From Aurelia coerulea (Eukaryota; Cnidaria; Scyphozoa; Semaeostomeae; Ulmaridae), in assembly GCA_039566865.1 (NCBI GenBank), contig CM076943.1:20060501-20124500 (forward strand): a stretch of DNA of 64,000 bases, written 5' to 3'. This document shows, piece after piece, positions 21,947-55,246 of this stretch (positions are counted from its first letter, which is position 1; the number at the start of each line of letters is the position of its first letter). Made by a program: the position numbers and the translations under genes. The notes under the pieces are model-generated. The model was not told where the DNA came from. It did not search any database and saw only the letters and a program-made list of their open reading frames with translations.

Positions 21947-22989
21947 TGGCAAGCGAAAGTCACCAAAATCAGATAAACCAGGTTTTTCTCAGAAAAACCG
22001 GGTTTTTCTCAGAAAAACCGAGTTTATCTGCAGAAAAACCCGGTTTATCTGAGAAAACCCCGGTTTTTCTGTGGATAAACTCGATTTTTTAAAACCCGAT
22101 TTTTCTATAAAAAAAAACCCTGTTTCTCTGTTAGAAACACTCAGTTTTGTGAAAAACCGAGTTTAGCTGCAGGAAAACCGGGTTTTTCTAAAAACTAACT
22201 TTTTCTGACGAAATTGTCACCATTTCAGTAAAGGCCGGTTTTTCTGCGAGATTTTTCAACTGCACAGCGCTACTCCGAGACTTACAGAAAACCGATTGCT
22301 TCGGAAAAACTGAGTTTTTCCAAAAAACGAGTTCATCTGGTTTTTCAGAAAAGTTCGGTCTTTCAAAAAAACACGGTTTTGTGAAAAACCGTGTTTTTCT
22401 GAAATATGCTATATCGTTGCTGAGAGCTTCCTGGATTTCTTCATAACCACGTGCTATCGATATCAAGCAAAGTTATAAAAGTAGCAGTGAATTCAAGTTC
22501 AAACAGAAGTTCAAACAGTAAAATGAATTTCAATGCTCTTTTATCCGATGCCATTTCGAACGTCGACACACTCAGACATCTGCAATTTCAGCGCAAAAAC
22601 GATGGTGGTCGTAAGAAGGGTTCCCGCGGACCGCAAGCAAAAGTTGTGAAACTGAAGCTTTATCACCTCCCTGAAGCATCTCCCGTTCCTAAATTTGGTA
22701 TAACAAGTTAAGGTCTTTCTATAAGTTAAGGTCTATATAAGGTCTTTCTGATAAACTTTCTGATAAACTCGATTTTACTGAAAGCCCGGTTTTTCCGATA
22801 AACTCGGTTTTTCTGATAAACTCGGTTGTCGGTAATTCTCAAAAACTCAAAAACCCGCGAACATCTCGAGAAAATTCGTTTTTCGGAGACATCTAACGAG
22901 ACAAAATATGTTTGACGCGAAAGTCACCAAAAACCGAGTTTTTCTGAGAAAAACCGGGTTTATCTGATTTTGATGACTTTCGCTTGCCA
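21947..22989. mobile_element. TA-flanked TIR element packed with AAACCGGGTTT motifs, 1043 bp
   Basis: Ends TGGCAAGCGAAAGTCA and its complement are flanked by TA (21945-21946, 22990-22991). Both halves contain many variants of AAAAACCGGGTTTTTC at irregular 20-30-bp spacing. A short frame at 22451-22711 (containing MNFNALLSDAIS) is not recognised. Confidence 0.82.
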
Positions 22990-23769
22990 TAGTCTCCTGC
23001 GAAGAACTGACATTACAATACAAAGAATAGGAGATTTGAATGCCTGCTAATCCTATTGACTTTTTACGACCATGCACAGTGACAACGATCAACCCTCATT
23101 TGTCAACCTTGTCCCCAGGACCTTTTGTCATATAATGACAAAAGAGCCTGGGTACGAGGTTGCTCATTTGTTTAACCCTATTTTAACCGGAGGTTTTCGT
23201 CCAACGGATTTTTATGGGTACAATCATGCAAAAGTTTGGCGAGAATCTTTTGCCGTTTTGTCGCAATTTCTAGACAAACGGGGCATACATTTTTTGGACA
23301 CCCTGTATACCATTCGATTTGTCTCGATGGGTGTTTTCATTCGATATATAATTTATTCATATTTGCTGACATTAGCAGTTTATTAAATCTATAATGTCAG
23401 CAGTCTTTATGACGTCATATTTCTAATTAATTAGTGATTCTTGCATGCAAACTCATGGAATGACGGCAAATATTGATCAAGGTACTTAATGTTACCAAAT
23501 GTGTGCGAAATTGTCATCAATCAATTAGTATTTAATTAGAAACCAAAGATATCTGTATGAAACTATGTGAAAGAACAAAGTAATGCCATCAAGCAGGTAT
23601 TTGGATGGTTTTTTACTGATTTTATGCAGCTATTTGGTAAAAGTAGACACTTTTGCAAATAGCTCGATTTTGTCAAAAATTTGTATTGTTTTGGAAGTTG
23701 AAAATCTGTAAAATTGGGCTTCTAAGGTAAATTTGAGTTTAACAAAAAATTTGCATGAATCTTATCCAG

Positions 23770-23830
23770 CATAGGTTCCAAATCTATCAGCATAAAAAGG
23801 TGGGTGTAAAATTATTCAAAATAATGTCCA
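23770..23830. repeat. Solo end of the AGCATAGG family
   Basis: AGCATAGGTTCCAAATCT is followed by AAAAAGGTGGGTGTAAAATT, the conserved left end. No matching right end was found downstream. Confidence 0.6.
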
Positions 23831-23952
23831 AACAGTTGCTATAAGTGTACTGTCCAAACATTTTTTTAAATGCGAAAGGAAAATTAAAGCCGCAAATTAC
23901 AAAATTTTCTTAGCTTTTAAATTCCGATAGGATTGTTTCTTAACCACCGTGG

Positions 23953-24550
23953 AGAACGTCTGTGCAGTAGTGTAGAGGCTGCTCAGTAAGGCAGCGGTTG
24001 TCCAGTGCGATACAGGGATCGCATGATGTCATTGGAGGGATCACATGCAGTAAATTTGAGCTTCAGTTATTTACAGGGATAACATACACTAAATGAGAGG
24101 GGAACATAGTGTCATTGGAGGGATTGCCTCAGTAAATTTGAGGTTATTCAGTTAATTATAGGGCTTACATGATGTCGTTGAAGGGCTCACATCAGGATAC
24201 TGAATAACCGCTACTTTACTGATGTCATCCCTGGAACGACAAGATGTTATCCCTGTACGGCACTGCTTGTTATCCCTGTAAGTAACTGAATAGCCTCACC
24301 CTTACTGATGTGATCCCTCAAACGACATCATGTAAGCCCTATAATTTACTGAATAACCTCAAATTTACTGAGGCTATCCCTCCAATGACACTATGCTCCC
24401 CTCTCATTTACTGTATGTTATCCCTGTAAATAACTGAATAGCCTCAACTTTACTGTATGTGATCCCTCCAATGACATCATGTGATCCCTGTATCGCACTG
24501 GGCAATCGCTGCCTTACTGAACAGCCTCTACACTACTGCACAGACGTTCT
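23953..24550. mobile_element. Foldback element with internal GGGATCACAT repeats, 598 bp
   Basis: Arms begin AGAACGTCTGTGCAGTAGTG and extend nearly to the centre. Each arm carries repeated modules of the type TGATGTCATTGGAGGGATCA. No convincing TSD was found. Confidence 0.8.
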
Positions 24551-25526
24551 ACAGGGTGTTAATTTTCGAAAACAAATACGTGTAAACTTCGATGACTGTA
24601 TCTCAGTTCATACCATTGAATAATCGAGAGTAGGTAACATGTTTATTGAAAGACGTTCTTTTTTGTTGGAATCGGCTGCTTGAAACTATACTAATACAAC
24701 ATAATAATTATTACTGTTAAGATTCTAAACTAATAATCACAATCAAAATGTCAACATATCCATTCTCTACTCGGTTGTGAATCAGAAAAAGGCTTGCAGT
24801 CTTTGAGACCCTGTTTACATTAGTCCGGTAGCAGAAGGGAAAGGCAGTACCACCAAACGAAGCAATTTATGAGACGAAGGGATTTATGTCAATGTTGGGG
24901 CGTAGAATTCGAATCTCGATGTTTTTTTTATGGGAGAAGGGCCGTGTTTGAGATATCAGATAGCACAAATTTGAGTGTGATGAATTTCACAGCTATGTTA
25001 GTTTCATAATCTGGCCTTAATTAACAAGTTAACATCATCAAACGCAGAATTTGCTATCTTCTGAAACGATGCAAAGAAACGTTCCTATCTTGATACACGT
25101 ATTATTCTATAAGAACTGCCCATAAGATACTCGACTCTCAGATCGCCAAAAAATGAAGAAACTCCAGTATATGGGAAATATAAGTTAAGAAAAGATTTAT
25201 TTTGAAAAAGGAAATCTTTGACATATTTTTATGTATTTTCACTTGTTTCCTGTATCATATTACTCATATGGTACTTGAGTACACTCATTCCTTTTTATAA
25301 GAAACCGCTTATCAGAAACAGTAGGCTCAATTTTTCGAAAGTTAAGAAACAACCCTACCTACCTGAATTGAAAAAGCTAAGAAACTTCTGTAATTTAGAA
25401 TTTTAATTTCCTATCGCATTCAAAAATGTTTTGACAGTGTTCAGTCATAGCAACTGTTTGGGCACTTGTTTTGAGATCTTACTAAGAAATTTGGGATAAA
25501 CGCAGTTGGTTTAATTTTGATGTGCT

Positions 25527-25755
25527 TCAGGAACTTGCTTAGGCTAAAAAGCCAAAGCTCTGCTTTGCAGGTGGACGCAAATTTGAGTTTTCAAGGTTTA
25601 TATTTCTGCTCTCAAAGCACCAATACCAACAAACGCGGTATCTATGTTCAAGTTAATTATCGAGGAACATTTTGAGAGTGATTAGCCGTTGATTAAAGCT
25701 AGATTCACATCGCTGGAGTCAACCAAATCTGTATACCTTTATTGGGACACCCGGT
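25527..25755. mobile_element. Right half of a CCGGGTG mariner-like MITE
   Basis: ACCAATACCAACAAACG through to GGGACACCCGG matches the right arm of 15490-16109. The left arm is absent. TA follows at 25756. Confidence 0.7.
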
Positions 25756-27024
25756 ATTGCTCAAAGGTATTTGAACTTAATGTTCAAACATTGAAAAAGC
25801 TAAAAAATCTCCTTTTGAAATGTTCGCGAGGGAACAGGAAAAAGGGGAGGTAAACATTAAAGGTTTTATGTGTCATATTTCATGTGATCACTTTGGTAAA
25901 AGAGCTCAATGGGTGGCAAGTGGTAATAAGCATACTGATGACTTACTTGCTACTGTATAAGAATAGTTGCTTATACGTGTAATAAAAAGAAACAGGGCCA
26001 TAGGGCCATAGAAGGGCCATTGATGGGTAAAACTCTTCATTTCATTTCATTTATCTAATGCAGAATGGTGACCATAATCTATGTCCATTGATGGAAAGCT
26101 TTATCGTGAATTGTGTAACAGCTTAATGTGATCCAAAACGTTCCCTGAACACAGCCCCAAACCTACAACATTTATGATTTGCTTCGCCTTGCTTTAAGTT
26201 TGTAGTCACGTTCTTTTAGACGAATGTTACTGTTCATTCGTTATTGTATTCATTTTGTTGTATTTGTTTCTCAGTAGCTGAAGTCTGATGAAGTCTGAAA
26301 TCTTGCAGTTGCACTTTCGGAGCTGAACTTTTAGTTTACATTTTACATGTGCACAGTTAAATTCTACCAATCACAGCGCGCTCTTTGAGGTTCTTCGTCA
26401 GCATCGTGTCAGCATATTTTGATAGGATGTATACATGGCTGTACTTACATGGACACATTGCCTTTAAAGGACATTTAAATATATAGAGAACATACAGCTA
26501 TGGATTGCATTGTCTACAATCATTGATTGCTGTTTTGAAAGACGTTTTTGAAAGCTTTTATTCCGTCCTTTCAAATTCGACGATTTCAAGGGGATCCTGC
26601 ATCACTTGGGGAAACTTTCGCTCCCTAAACGAGAACTTTGAGCATGCATTTGGGCATTTTTTGAAGCAATATCTTATTTGTACGAATTCTAGTCAAATAC
26701 ACTGTACAACTCATACTCATGGTATTCGTGATAAAAAGACACAAGACCACAGGGCCATAGTGCCATTGATTGGTAAAACGCTTTATTAATTTTCATTTTG
26801 ATACAATGGGGAACTTGCGATACAGCAAAAGATATCGATACCATACTTCTCATACTGTGCACACGCTAATGTGCACATATCGAAGTAACCTCCTGAGATT
26901 TCAGAGCGTGCTTTGAAAAGAGCTTGCAAAAGTTTTAAAAGTTGCAAAAGGAAACAAGGCCATATGACCAAGTGTCCCTTTCCGCTGTGGCTGGTACATG
27001 CATAGTAATGTGTCTATTTTGCAG

Positions 27025-27035
27025 TTTTATTTATT
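27025..27035 (-). terminator. Overlapping AATAAA signals for RNF121
   Basis: On the minus strand this reads AATAAATAAAA, about 150 bp after the RNF121 stop codon. Confidence 0.55.
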
Positions 27036-27183
27036 TCTAGATCAATATACAAGTCTGTCATTGATATATTTTCCGGAGAACAAAGTTAACCAATTTCTAG
27101 CAAATTCTATTTGACAAAATGTTTAACAACTGCAACTCCTTTCTGACCCAAATGATATATAATTGCAATTAGAAGGCTACTGA

Positions 27184-48978
<21,795 letters not shown>

Positions 48979-49076
48979 CTTCTTCGAATTCTTCGCACGT
49001 AACTGAATTTGAATCGAGTCTGACTTCCAAGCGAGGCTGCAATGTTGCTATGGTGACAAGTTGACTTCTTGTCAGA
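48979..49076. promoter_or_regulatory. Shared promoter / 5'UTR region of RNF121 and LRRC51
   Basis: Only 98 bp separate the two divergent start codons, so the transcription start sites and UTRs of both genes must fit in or overlap this segment. No TATA box is apparent. It contains an X-box-like motif. Confidence 0.8.
49044..49057 (+). promoter_or_regulatory. RFX X-box-like motif
   Basis: GTTGCTATGGTGAC fits the X-box pattern GTHNYY-AT-RRNAAC except for one position (GAC for AAC). It lies 19 bp upstream of the LRRC51 start codon. Palindromic X-boxes near the start are typical of ciliary genes. Confidence 0.5.
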
Positions 49077-49191
49077 ATGGAAATGAACAGGAAATCTCAA
49101 GAAAAACTGGCAATAAAAGGATCGACCGACAACAGAAATGACACCAAGCCACCATTAGACTACACTTTTATGTGTCTCACATCAGTATCAG
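49077..49191 (+). CDS. LRRC51: LRRC51 exon 1
   Basis: Encodes MEMNRKSQEKLAIKG through KPPLDYTFMCLTSVS plus one base. Donor GTACGG. Confidence 0.9.
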
Positions 49192-52100
49192 GTACGGTAT
49201 TAATTGTAAGGCTTGTGGCAACATCACTATTCTGTTGATTTTTTCCCTGCTTTCATTTTTAGGCCCATTGCTTGCATAAATATTTCAGGGCTTTACAAGA
49301 AGAAGAAATCATTATTCGCATGGCATATTCGGTGCATGTAGGAGCCCTGTAGGAGCCTTTGTCGATAAAAGATGGGTTCCTTTTCATTGTATCTTTATTA
49401 GCAAAACACAAGGGGACAAATGCACTTTCTTTGGCGGACACAGTTTTCCAAGGAAGGAAAACAGAGGTTGAATTGAATTGTATTGTTAGAACTAACTGCA
49501 CATTGGCTTTCTAAACAATAGTGATGTGAATCCTATCATCTGATTGGATAATGCAAGATTCGAACGTAATTCCACTCATTCGCAATTACTGGAGAACATC
49601 AACATGACTTAACTATGGCCTAAAACTGCAGCAGGAACCAGCCAGGGTGAATCTCTTCATTGCTCTGCGCCGAATATTTCCGAGGGAAATGACTTTGTGC
49701 GCCAGTGTGCGCCAAATAATAATTGATATCTATTGTTTAATACAATGAGACATTGAATTGCCCATTGTCTTAGGCCTCTTTCTACGCCAGAATTTTGCGC
49801 CAAAAATCAGATGAGTTCTTTCCCTGCGCCGAAGATCTTCCGAAAATAGGCACTCAGATTCACCCTGGGGAACCAGCAATCAATGAATTCGTTTCCCCAG
49901 AAATTTTTGGGGGCTGCCGCCCCCAAGCCCCTGCTGTTTCAATGGGCATACTTTAATCTTAGTACTGATGCATTTTCCATTCAAAAAACAGTACAAAATT
50001 CACACACGAAGAAATGTTAAAAGTGTGTCCACTATAGTGCAAACTAGCCAAAAAATAGAGTGAGAAAATGCATGATGGTTGAAATAACACAGCGATTAAA
50101 ATCTCGATTCATTCAATTCAATTGTTCTTTTGACTTTTGTTTTAGAATGCCTTGATGAAGATCCTAGGGGGATTGTTCAAGTTCAGAGGAATGATGTGAG
50201 TGATTATGATTTTTAGATCTATAATTACAACAGCCATATATATGATTTTGATAGAGTTCTGCGGCAAAACAGGATACAACAGTTAACTTACAAAAATATG
50301 AGATTTGATGCTCAGAAGGAGCACGTTTTTGTTTCTAAATATAATAAAGTGTTTGTTGGTGTCAGTATCAGCGAATCTGTAGCAGGTCAGCAAAATCATG
50401 CTGTACAATTGCATTCAGAATTTAGAATTATCACAAAGCATCTTAAAACCAAAGGTTGAATATGTTAAGTGAAAGTACAGCATAACCAAAGGGTAAATTG
50501 AAGCAAGGCTTGTTTAGTGTTATGTCGCTAGGAAAGGTGGTAACACCTTCACACAAATGAATTGCATAAAGACTTGCAAGAAAGCAAAGGGCTAACATAG
50601 AGAGAAATTAAAAGGAGTTTATTTATCATTTGAAAGCCTGTGAATTGTTTTGGAAGGAGGGCAGAACTACTGTGTGCCTGTGTGGAGGTTGTTACAAAAG
50701 GTAGATGCTCTACAAGTGTACTGATTACTATACATATCATACTGAAATTTTGCAGTACATAACAAATATTCTGTCCTTCTTTCCATAGACATCGAAACAA
50801 CCAGCTACAGATCCTGTGGTGAAAACCAAACACAAAACAACAGCTATACGGCTTAGTAATAATCTCATTACTGATTGGTCTGACTTCTCCACTACAGTAG
50901 CAGAAATTGTAGAAGATCCTTCAAAGTTAGAGTGGATTGACTTATCATTCAATGACATCTACAATATTGATAAAGTGAGTTGTGTTTTTTTTTTGTGAAT
51001 CAATGTTAATAATCCAACTTACTTTGAGAGAAGAAATTTTTACAAGAAGAAACTTTTGCGAGTTGGGAATAACTTGAATTTTTGGAGTTAACTTCTATGG
51101 ATTGGCCAAAATGAGAAATTGTGTGAGAGTAAACTTTTTGCAAATTAGGTTTCTTATTAAATTTTGAAATGTCTGAAATGTTTCTCAACTCTTTATAGAC
51201 CAGGCAATGAAGGGAGGGTATTGTTCCCCAAAAGCGAAATTTATGAGACCACCTGGATTTGGTCAATTTTGGGGTGCTGATTCCGAATATCGATGTTTTA
51301 CGGGCAGTATCCGTGAACTTGAGTCTTGTTTTGGTGATTTCATTATCCTTATTTCATTATACAAGGAGAGGATTTTGCAGAACAACTTGATGACGATTCT
51401 TTTTAATTGATCCCGCAACAGCATAAATGCGTTGAAAGTTAGTTCAGTTCTTCCTTCTCACGTATGGAATGTACTGTATAGAAATTGCCTTTTTGTGATG
51501 TTAGGGTTTTCCCCTCTAAAAGCTCTGTGTACAACCAGCCCTTTAAATGCAAGAAAAGACATTCTATTTATTTGGCATGCTAGCCTTCATTTTAAAGCCA
51601 AACTTTGGTCCTTTTACCAGCATTTGTTATAGCGCGAAAACGAGGCTCTATTGTCAAAACTGAGCCTAAATCGCTACAAAGTAGCTCCTTTGACATATTC
51701 TAACATATTGTAGCTTCATTTGCACCTTGTGACTCTAGAGTTATAGATTACACTACGCTGAGTTGTGTCTTCAGTCACTGTACAACAGTCGCATGCAAGA
51801 CTTCAATCATCAAAACCAGGTTGAAGTTCCTGGATACTGCCCGTATAAAATTGATATTCGGAATCAGCGCCCCAAAATTGACCAAATGCAGGTGGCTCCA
51901 TAAATTTCGCTTTTGGGGGATGATACCCCCCCCCCTTCACTGCCTGGTCTATCAATGACTCTTCCAAATTTTCCATACCTAATGCTTGTTAATAGCATAG
52001 TTCAAAGGGTTGTTGTCAAACAAAATCATATTGAATTTCCTGGCATTTTATTGAGACATACAATAAAATATTTAGAAGAGAAATAGATATGCTAGGAAGT

Positions 52101-52875
52101 TTCATGGGAATAAACTTTGTGAATTATGCATTTTAGGAAATTTCATGGAACAAAATATTGCAAATTTAGACCAAAAATGCAATCAACGTGAATATTCATC
52201 CCTTAAAGTAATTATAAAAATATTATTTGTTGAATTAGGTGCCACAGTGGCAACTTCAATTTTATAGAATTTACAGCATTTTTTGTTTGTTTCATTTTCA
52301 GTTCTCAAAGTTTCCTGCGAGTTTCTTGAAGGCTCCTATAACAATATCTTTATGTTTACTACCTGTGCTCTCGTGAAAATTTCAAAACAACGATTTTAAG
52401 CCTTTTCCCTGTGTTTAGACGTTACTCAAGTACCTTCCAGGTAATACGACACAAGAAACAAGTGACAATAGTAAAAATCTACTGAGGATTTCCTTTATTG
52501 AAATAAATGATTTCTTAAGTTATAGTTTCCCAGTAATTGAGTTACTCATTTTTTGGCAATCAGAGATCTGAGATTCGCTATTTTAAATTTCAGTGTATAC
52601 TTGACTACCCAAATTTGAAAGTGCTGTACCTACATGGCAATGGAATCGAAAAGATTTCTGATGTTGATAAACTATCGAGCCTGAAGAATCTACGGACTCT
52701 AACGTTGCATGGCAACCAGATTGAGGAGGATGTGGAAGGGTACAGACAATATGTAGTATCGAAACTGCCTCAGTTAAAAAAATTTGATTTCAGTGCTGTC
52801 ACAAAACAAGACAGAGCAGTTGCGCAAACTTGGAATGAAATGACCAAATCAAAGAAAGTGCTCAGAAAGAAGTAA
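49077..52875 (+). CDS. LRRC51: Leucine-rich repeat-containing protein 51, four exons
   Basis: Exons 49077-49191, 50146-50195, 50789-50974 and 52594-52875 join in phase (1, 0, 0) and give 210 aa (vertebrate LRRC51 about 192 from memory). The start ATG follows an in-frame TGA by 15 bases. The N-terminus holds KPPLDYTF, matching PPLDYSF of the vertebrate protein. Residues 73-160 form leucine-rich repeats: IRLSNNLI, LEWIDLSFNDI, LKVLYLHGNGI, LRTLTLHGNQI. They are followed by the cap EGYRQYV...LPQLKKFDFSAVTKQDR, where YRQYV and FDFS-x-VTK-x-DR are hallmarks of the family. The tail is basic. In mammals the gene neighbours or joins TOMT (LRTOMT locus); molecular function is not settled, though ciliary association fits the X-box. 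No TOMT domain is present here. Divergent from RNF121. Confidence 0.95.
49413..50049. mobile_element. MITE copy 2 (inverted relative to 48180-48571), in LRRC51 intron 1
   Basis: Aligns over its length with the reverse complement of copy 1 apart from a 227-bp insertion with 8-bp TSD. Ends GGGACAAATGCACTTT and GTGCAAACTAGCC. Flanking TSD not clear. Confidence 0.85.
49642..49868. mobile_element. 227-bp MITE nested in copy 2
   Basis: Ends CCAGGGTGAATCT and AGATTCACCCTGG with exact 8-bp TSD GGAACCAG (49634-49641, 49869-49876). It is absent from copy 1, so it arrived later. Confidence 0.92.
50146..50195 (+). CDS. LRRC51: LRRC51 exon 2 (50 bp)
   Basis: Encodes ECLDEDPRGIVQVQRND (first codon split). 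Acceptor TTGTTTTAG, donor GTGAGT. Aligns with the region following PPLDYSF in vertebrates. Confidence 0.88.
50789..50974 (+). CDS. LRRC51: LRRC51 exon 3
   Basis: Encodes TSKQPATDPVVKTKHK through AIRLSNNLITDWSDF and LEWIDLSFNDIYNIDK. Acceptor CTTTCCATAG, donor GTGAGT. Confidence 0.95.
51195..51952. mobile_element. TIR element in LRRC51 intron 3
   Basis: ATAGACCAGGCAATGAAGGG and its complement bound the segment; subterminal CCCCAAAATTGACCAAAT is mirrored and is shared with 39060-39090. Confidence 0.75.
52594..52875 (+). CDS. LRRC51: LRRC51 exon 4 (terminal)
   Basis: Encodes CILDYPNLKVLYLHGNGIEK through LTLHGNQIEEDVEGYRQYV to SKKVLRKK and TAA. Acceptor AAATTTCAG. Confidence 0.97.
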   Translation, partial: CILDYPNLKVLYLHGNGIEKISDVDKLSSLKNLRTLTLHGNQIEEDVEGYRQYVVSKLPQLKKFDFSAVTKQDRAVAQTWNEMTKSKKVLRKK

Positions 52876-52936
52876 TTTTCTTTTGTGGTTTTGTGAACAT
52901 CTGGATTGTATATATGTTTTGTATCACCTTGGGATA

Positions 52937-52942
52937 AATAAA
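52937..52942 (+). terminator. AATAAA polyadenylation signal of LRRC51
   Basis: AATAAA 62 bp after the stop codon. Confidence 0.75.
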
Positions 52943-53157
52943 GCTATTTATTCAACTAAACGACATCTCAGCTGAATTTCGACTTGATTTTAATGTCGTA
53001 AGAATAAAAGTAGATGCTTTTAAATAAATACATGTAAAATGCATTTTGAATCAGCCGTTGTTTTAATATATATATAGTATGTTGCGACTACGAAATATAT
53101 TTCAAAGAAATTTTCAGTTTGAATTTTTTTCAGGGAAAGTCGTGACTTGAAACTTAA

Positions 53158-55242
53158 GGGAGTCAAAGGGGCTAAAAAATATTTTTCGTCGAAATTTCGG
53201 TTTTTGTTATCATAGCCCCCAAAATTTATTGAAGATTCTGATGGAAAAGTTCATTTTTCAAAATTTTCAATTCTAATCACACAAAACAATGGTTTTATAA
53301 TGATCACCCAATGTTTTTCTTCCTTAGCAACTGTGTTTTTCGCCGTTGCCATGGGGGTTTTCACGTAAATGTGCATTCAATCGAAAAAAGGTTTTGATTC
53401 CCTCACTCTCTGTCCTTTCCTGGTCCGATTTTTATACATCACATGTAGGATAGACCCACAATGCATCATAAAAGAGCGAAAATAAATAGATGCACTGTTT
53501 GCTTTAGGCCCGTTCGAGTTCAGTGTTATTGTAAGCAACGTAGACTTGGTTTTTTTGTTGAAATTTACATTATTCATTGCAATGAGGATGAAGAGATTTA
53601 AGAGAACGCCAAGAAGAGCAGGTTTTGATAAAAAAGTGACTAAAGATCAGGTGGAGCGAGTCAATTTATGGAGAAGAGAGGATGATAATGTTGCTTGGAT
53701 GGCTGTTGGCTCCGGCCATCTTGAATGAACATCAGCTGTTTGTGTGGACGCTTGAATGAGATTTATTTATTTGTGGACGTGAAAAGTTTACCAAAAGAAG
53801 ATTGATTGTTAAGTTTTGGCCAGAGTATTCTAGTAGGTAGTGGTAAAAATGCAAGCAAGACCAAATTGCTGAGAAGAATTTCAACTGAGTTCAGTTGGGG
53901 CCTAAAACTGCTCTTTTGCAATCTCATTGACATTTCCTGTCAAGAAGAAATATATAGCCAAATAATTCCATTTGTGCTTCCAAATGAAAGTGTCGCTACT
54001 TGCAATATTTTGTCCAAGGTGCATGCTTGAAGATTATGTTGTGAGATGCACAGACAACTGTTGAGTTGCACATAACTGTACGATACATGTGATTGATAGG
54101 TACCACAATCTACAACCCACTAGGACACAATAAATGTCATCCACTTCCTTTGTCTTGCATTTAGTTGAAGATTGTATTTGACAGAGATATTTCCAACAAG
54201 ATAACGTAATCTTAAAAGATGTTGTCATGGATTTTCTATATTGAGGAAAGAAGTTTGAGAACAACACCAAAGGAAATAATCACTAGCATTGCCAATAACA
54301 ATTTCCCTTGTTTGCATGAGCATGCAGTTCAATAGTGGACGTATTGATTTTGCAGCTTTTAGAATCTCTGACATCATGTTTTTTGGAGTTAGAAAGAACA
54401 AAATAGGCTACCTGATAATGAAAGGAGGCAAATAGAGAAGAGTTTAAAGAAAATGACATGGTTTAAATGAAGACAAACAAGTTTGTGTAAATATAGAGTC
54501 TTTTACTGAAACGCTTGTTGGCTCTGAGAAGTAAGATCTCATGAAAATGGCAACTTTAACAATTGTATGAGATCACAGAGCACTCCAGTGTATTGAATTT
54601 ATGTGTAAATGACTTCAGAAAATTGTTTTGCCCAGAGTAGTTCCATAAAATTTGAGAATATAAACAAAACCAAAGTAATTTACTTGGTGCAAACTTTAAC
54701 TTACGTTTGCCGAAAATGCAATTTTTCGGACAAAAATTGATAAAACTTCAGTAGTATTCATCTGATTGCCATGAAATTTGGTACAGTTATAGTAATAACC
54801 ATTATCTTTATCCCTATGATCCATTTTTTTAATATCACCTCCCTGTCTTGAATTATAACAATTCAAAATTTGAAATTTAGCTGTAGTCTTGCGCATGCCG
54901 CCATTTTGAATTTTGATGAAATATTTAAAAAAGCTATCATCGGGCTCTTGGAAATATCTTGAAAATTCTGTAGACAAAAGCTTTCTTACATATTCAATCA
55001 AGTTTGGAAGCCTTTGCAGTTTAAAGTTGAGGTTATGAAAATCGATCATTGTACTTTTACAACTTAACCCCCTGGTCATGACGTATTGTTATTCAAATTT
55101 TTTGAAAATTTGAAGTTTTTTGAAACTTCAGACTTTAAGCTTTCTTCTGATAATAATTTCAGAAATATGAGATATGGGGTTGATGAGGAAAAGCCTTTTT
55201 AGTTTGCAAGGCCAAATTGGCTATTTAGCCCCTTTGACTCCC
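53158..55242. mobile_element. TTAA-flanked element, 2.1 kb, non-autonomous
   Basis: GGGAGTCAAAGGGGCTAAA and its complement are bordered by TTAA (53154-53157, 55243-55246), as in piggyBac or Kolobok elements. A 49-codon ATG frame (53581-53728, MRMKRFKRTPRRAGFDKK...) is basic and unrecognised; no transposase. Confidence 0.78.
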
Positions 55243-55246
55243 TTAA

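Noticed and set aside
25218..25406. 62-codon frame with a hydrophobic segment
   Set aside because: No in-frame ATG at its start and no neighbouring exons; AT-rich DNA easily gives hydrophobic frames.
49642..49868. Apparent extra exon between LRRC51 exons 1 and 2
   Set aside because: The segment is a MITE with exact TSD and no conserved coding sequence.
50816..52875. Possibility that LRRC51 continues into a TOMT methyltransferase as in mammalian LRTOMT
   Set aside because: The reading frame ends in a stop after the typical LRRC51 tail, with an AATAAA 62 bp later, and no methyltransferase motifs follow.
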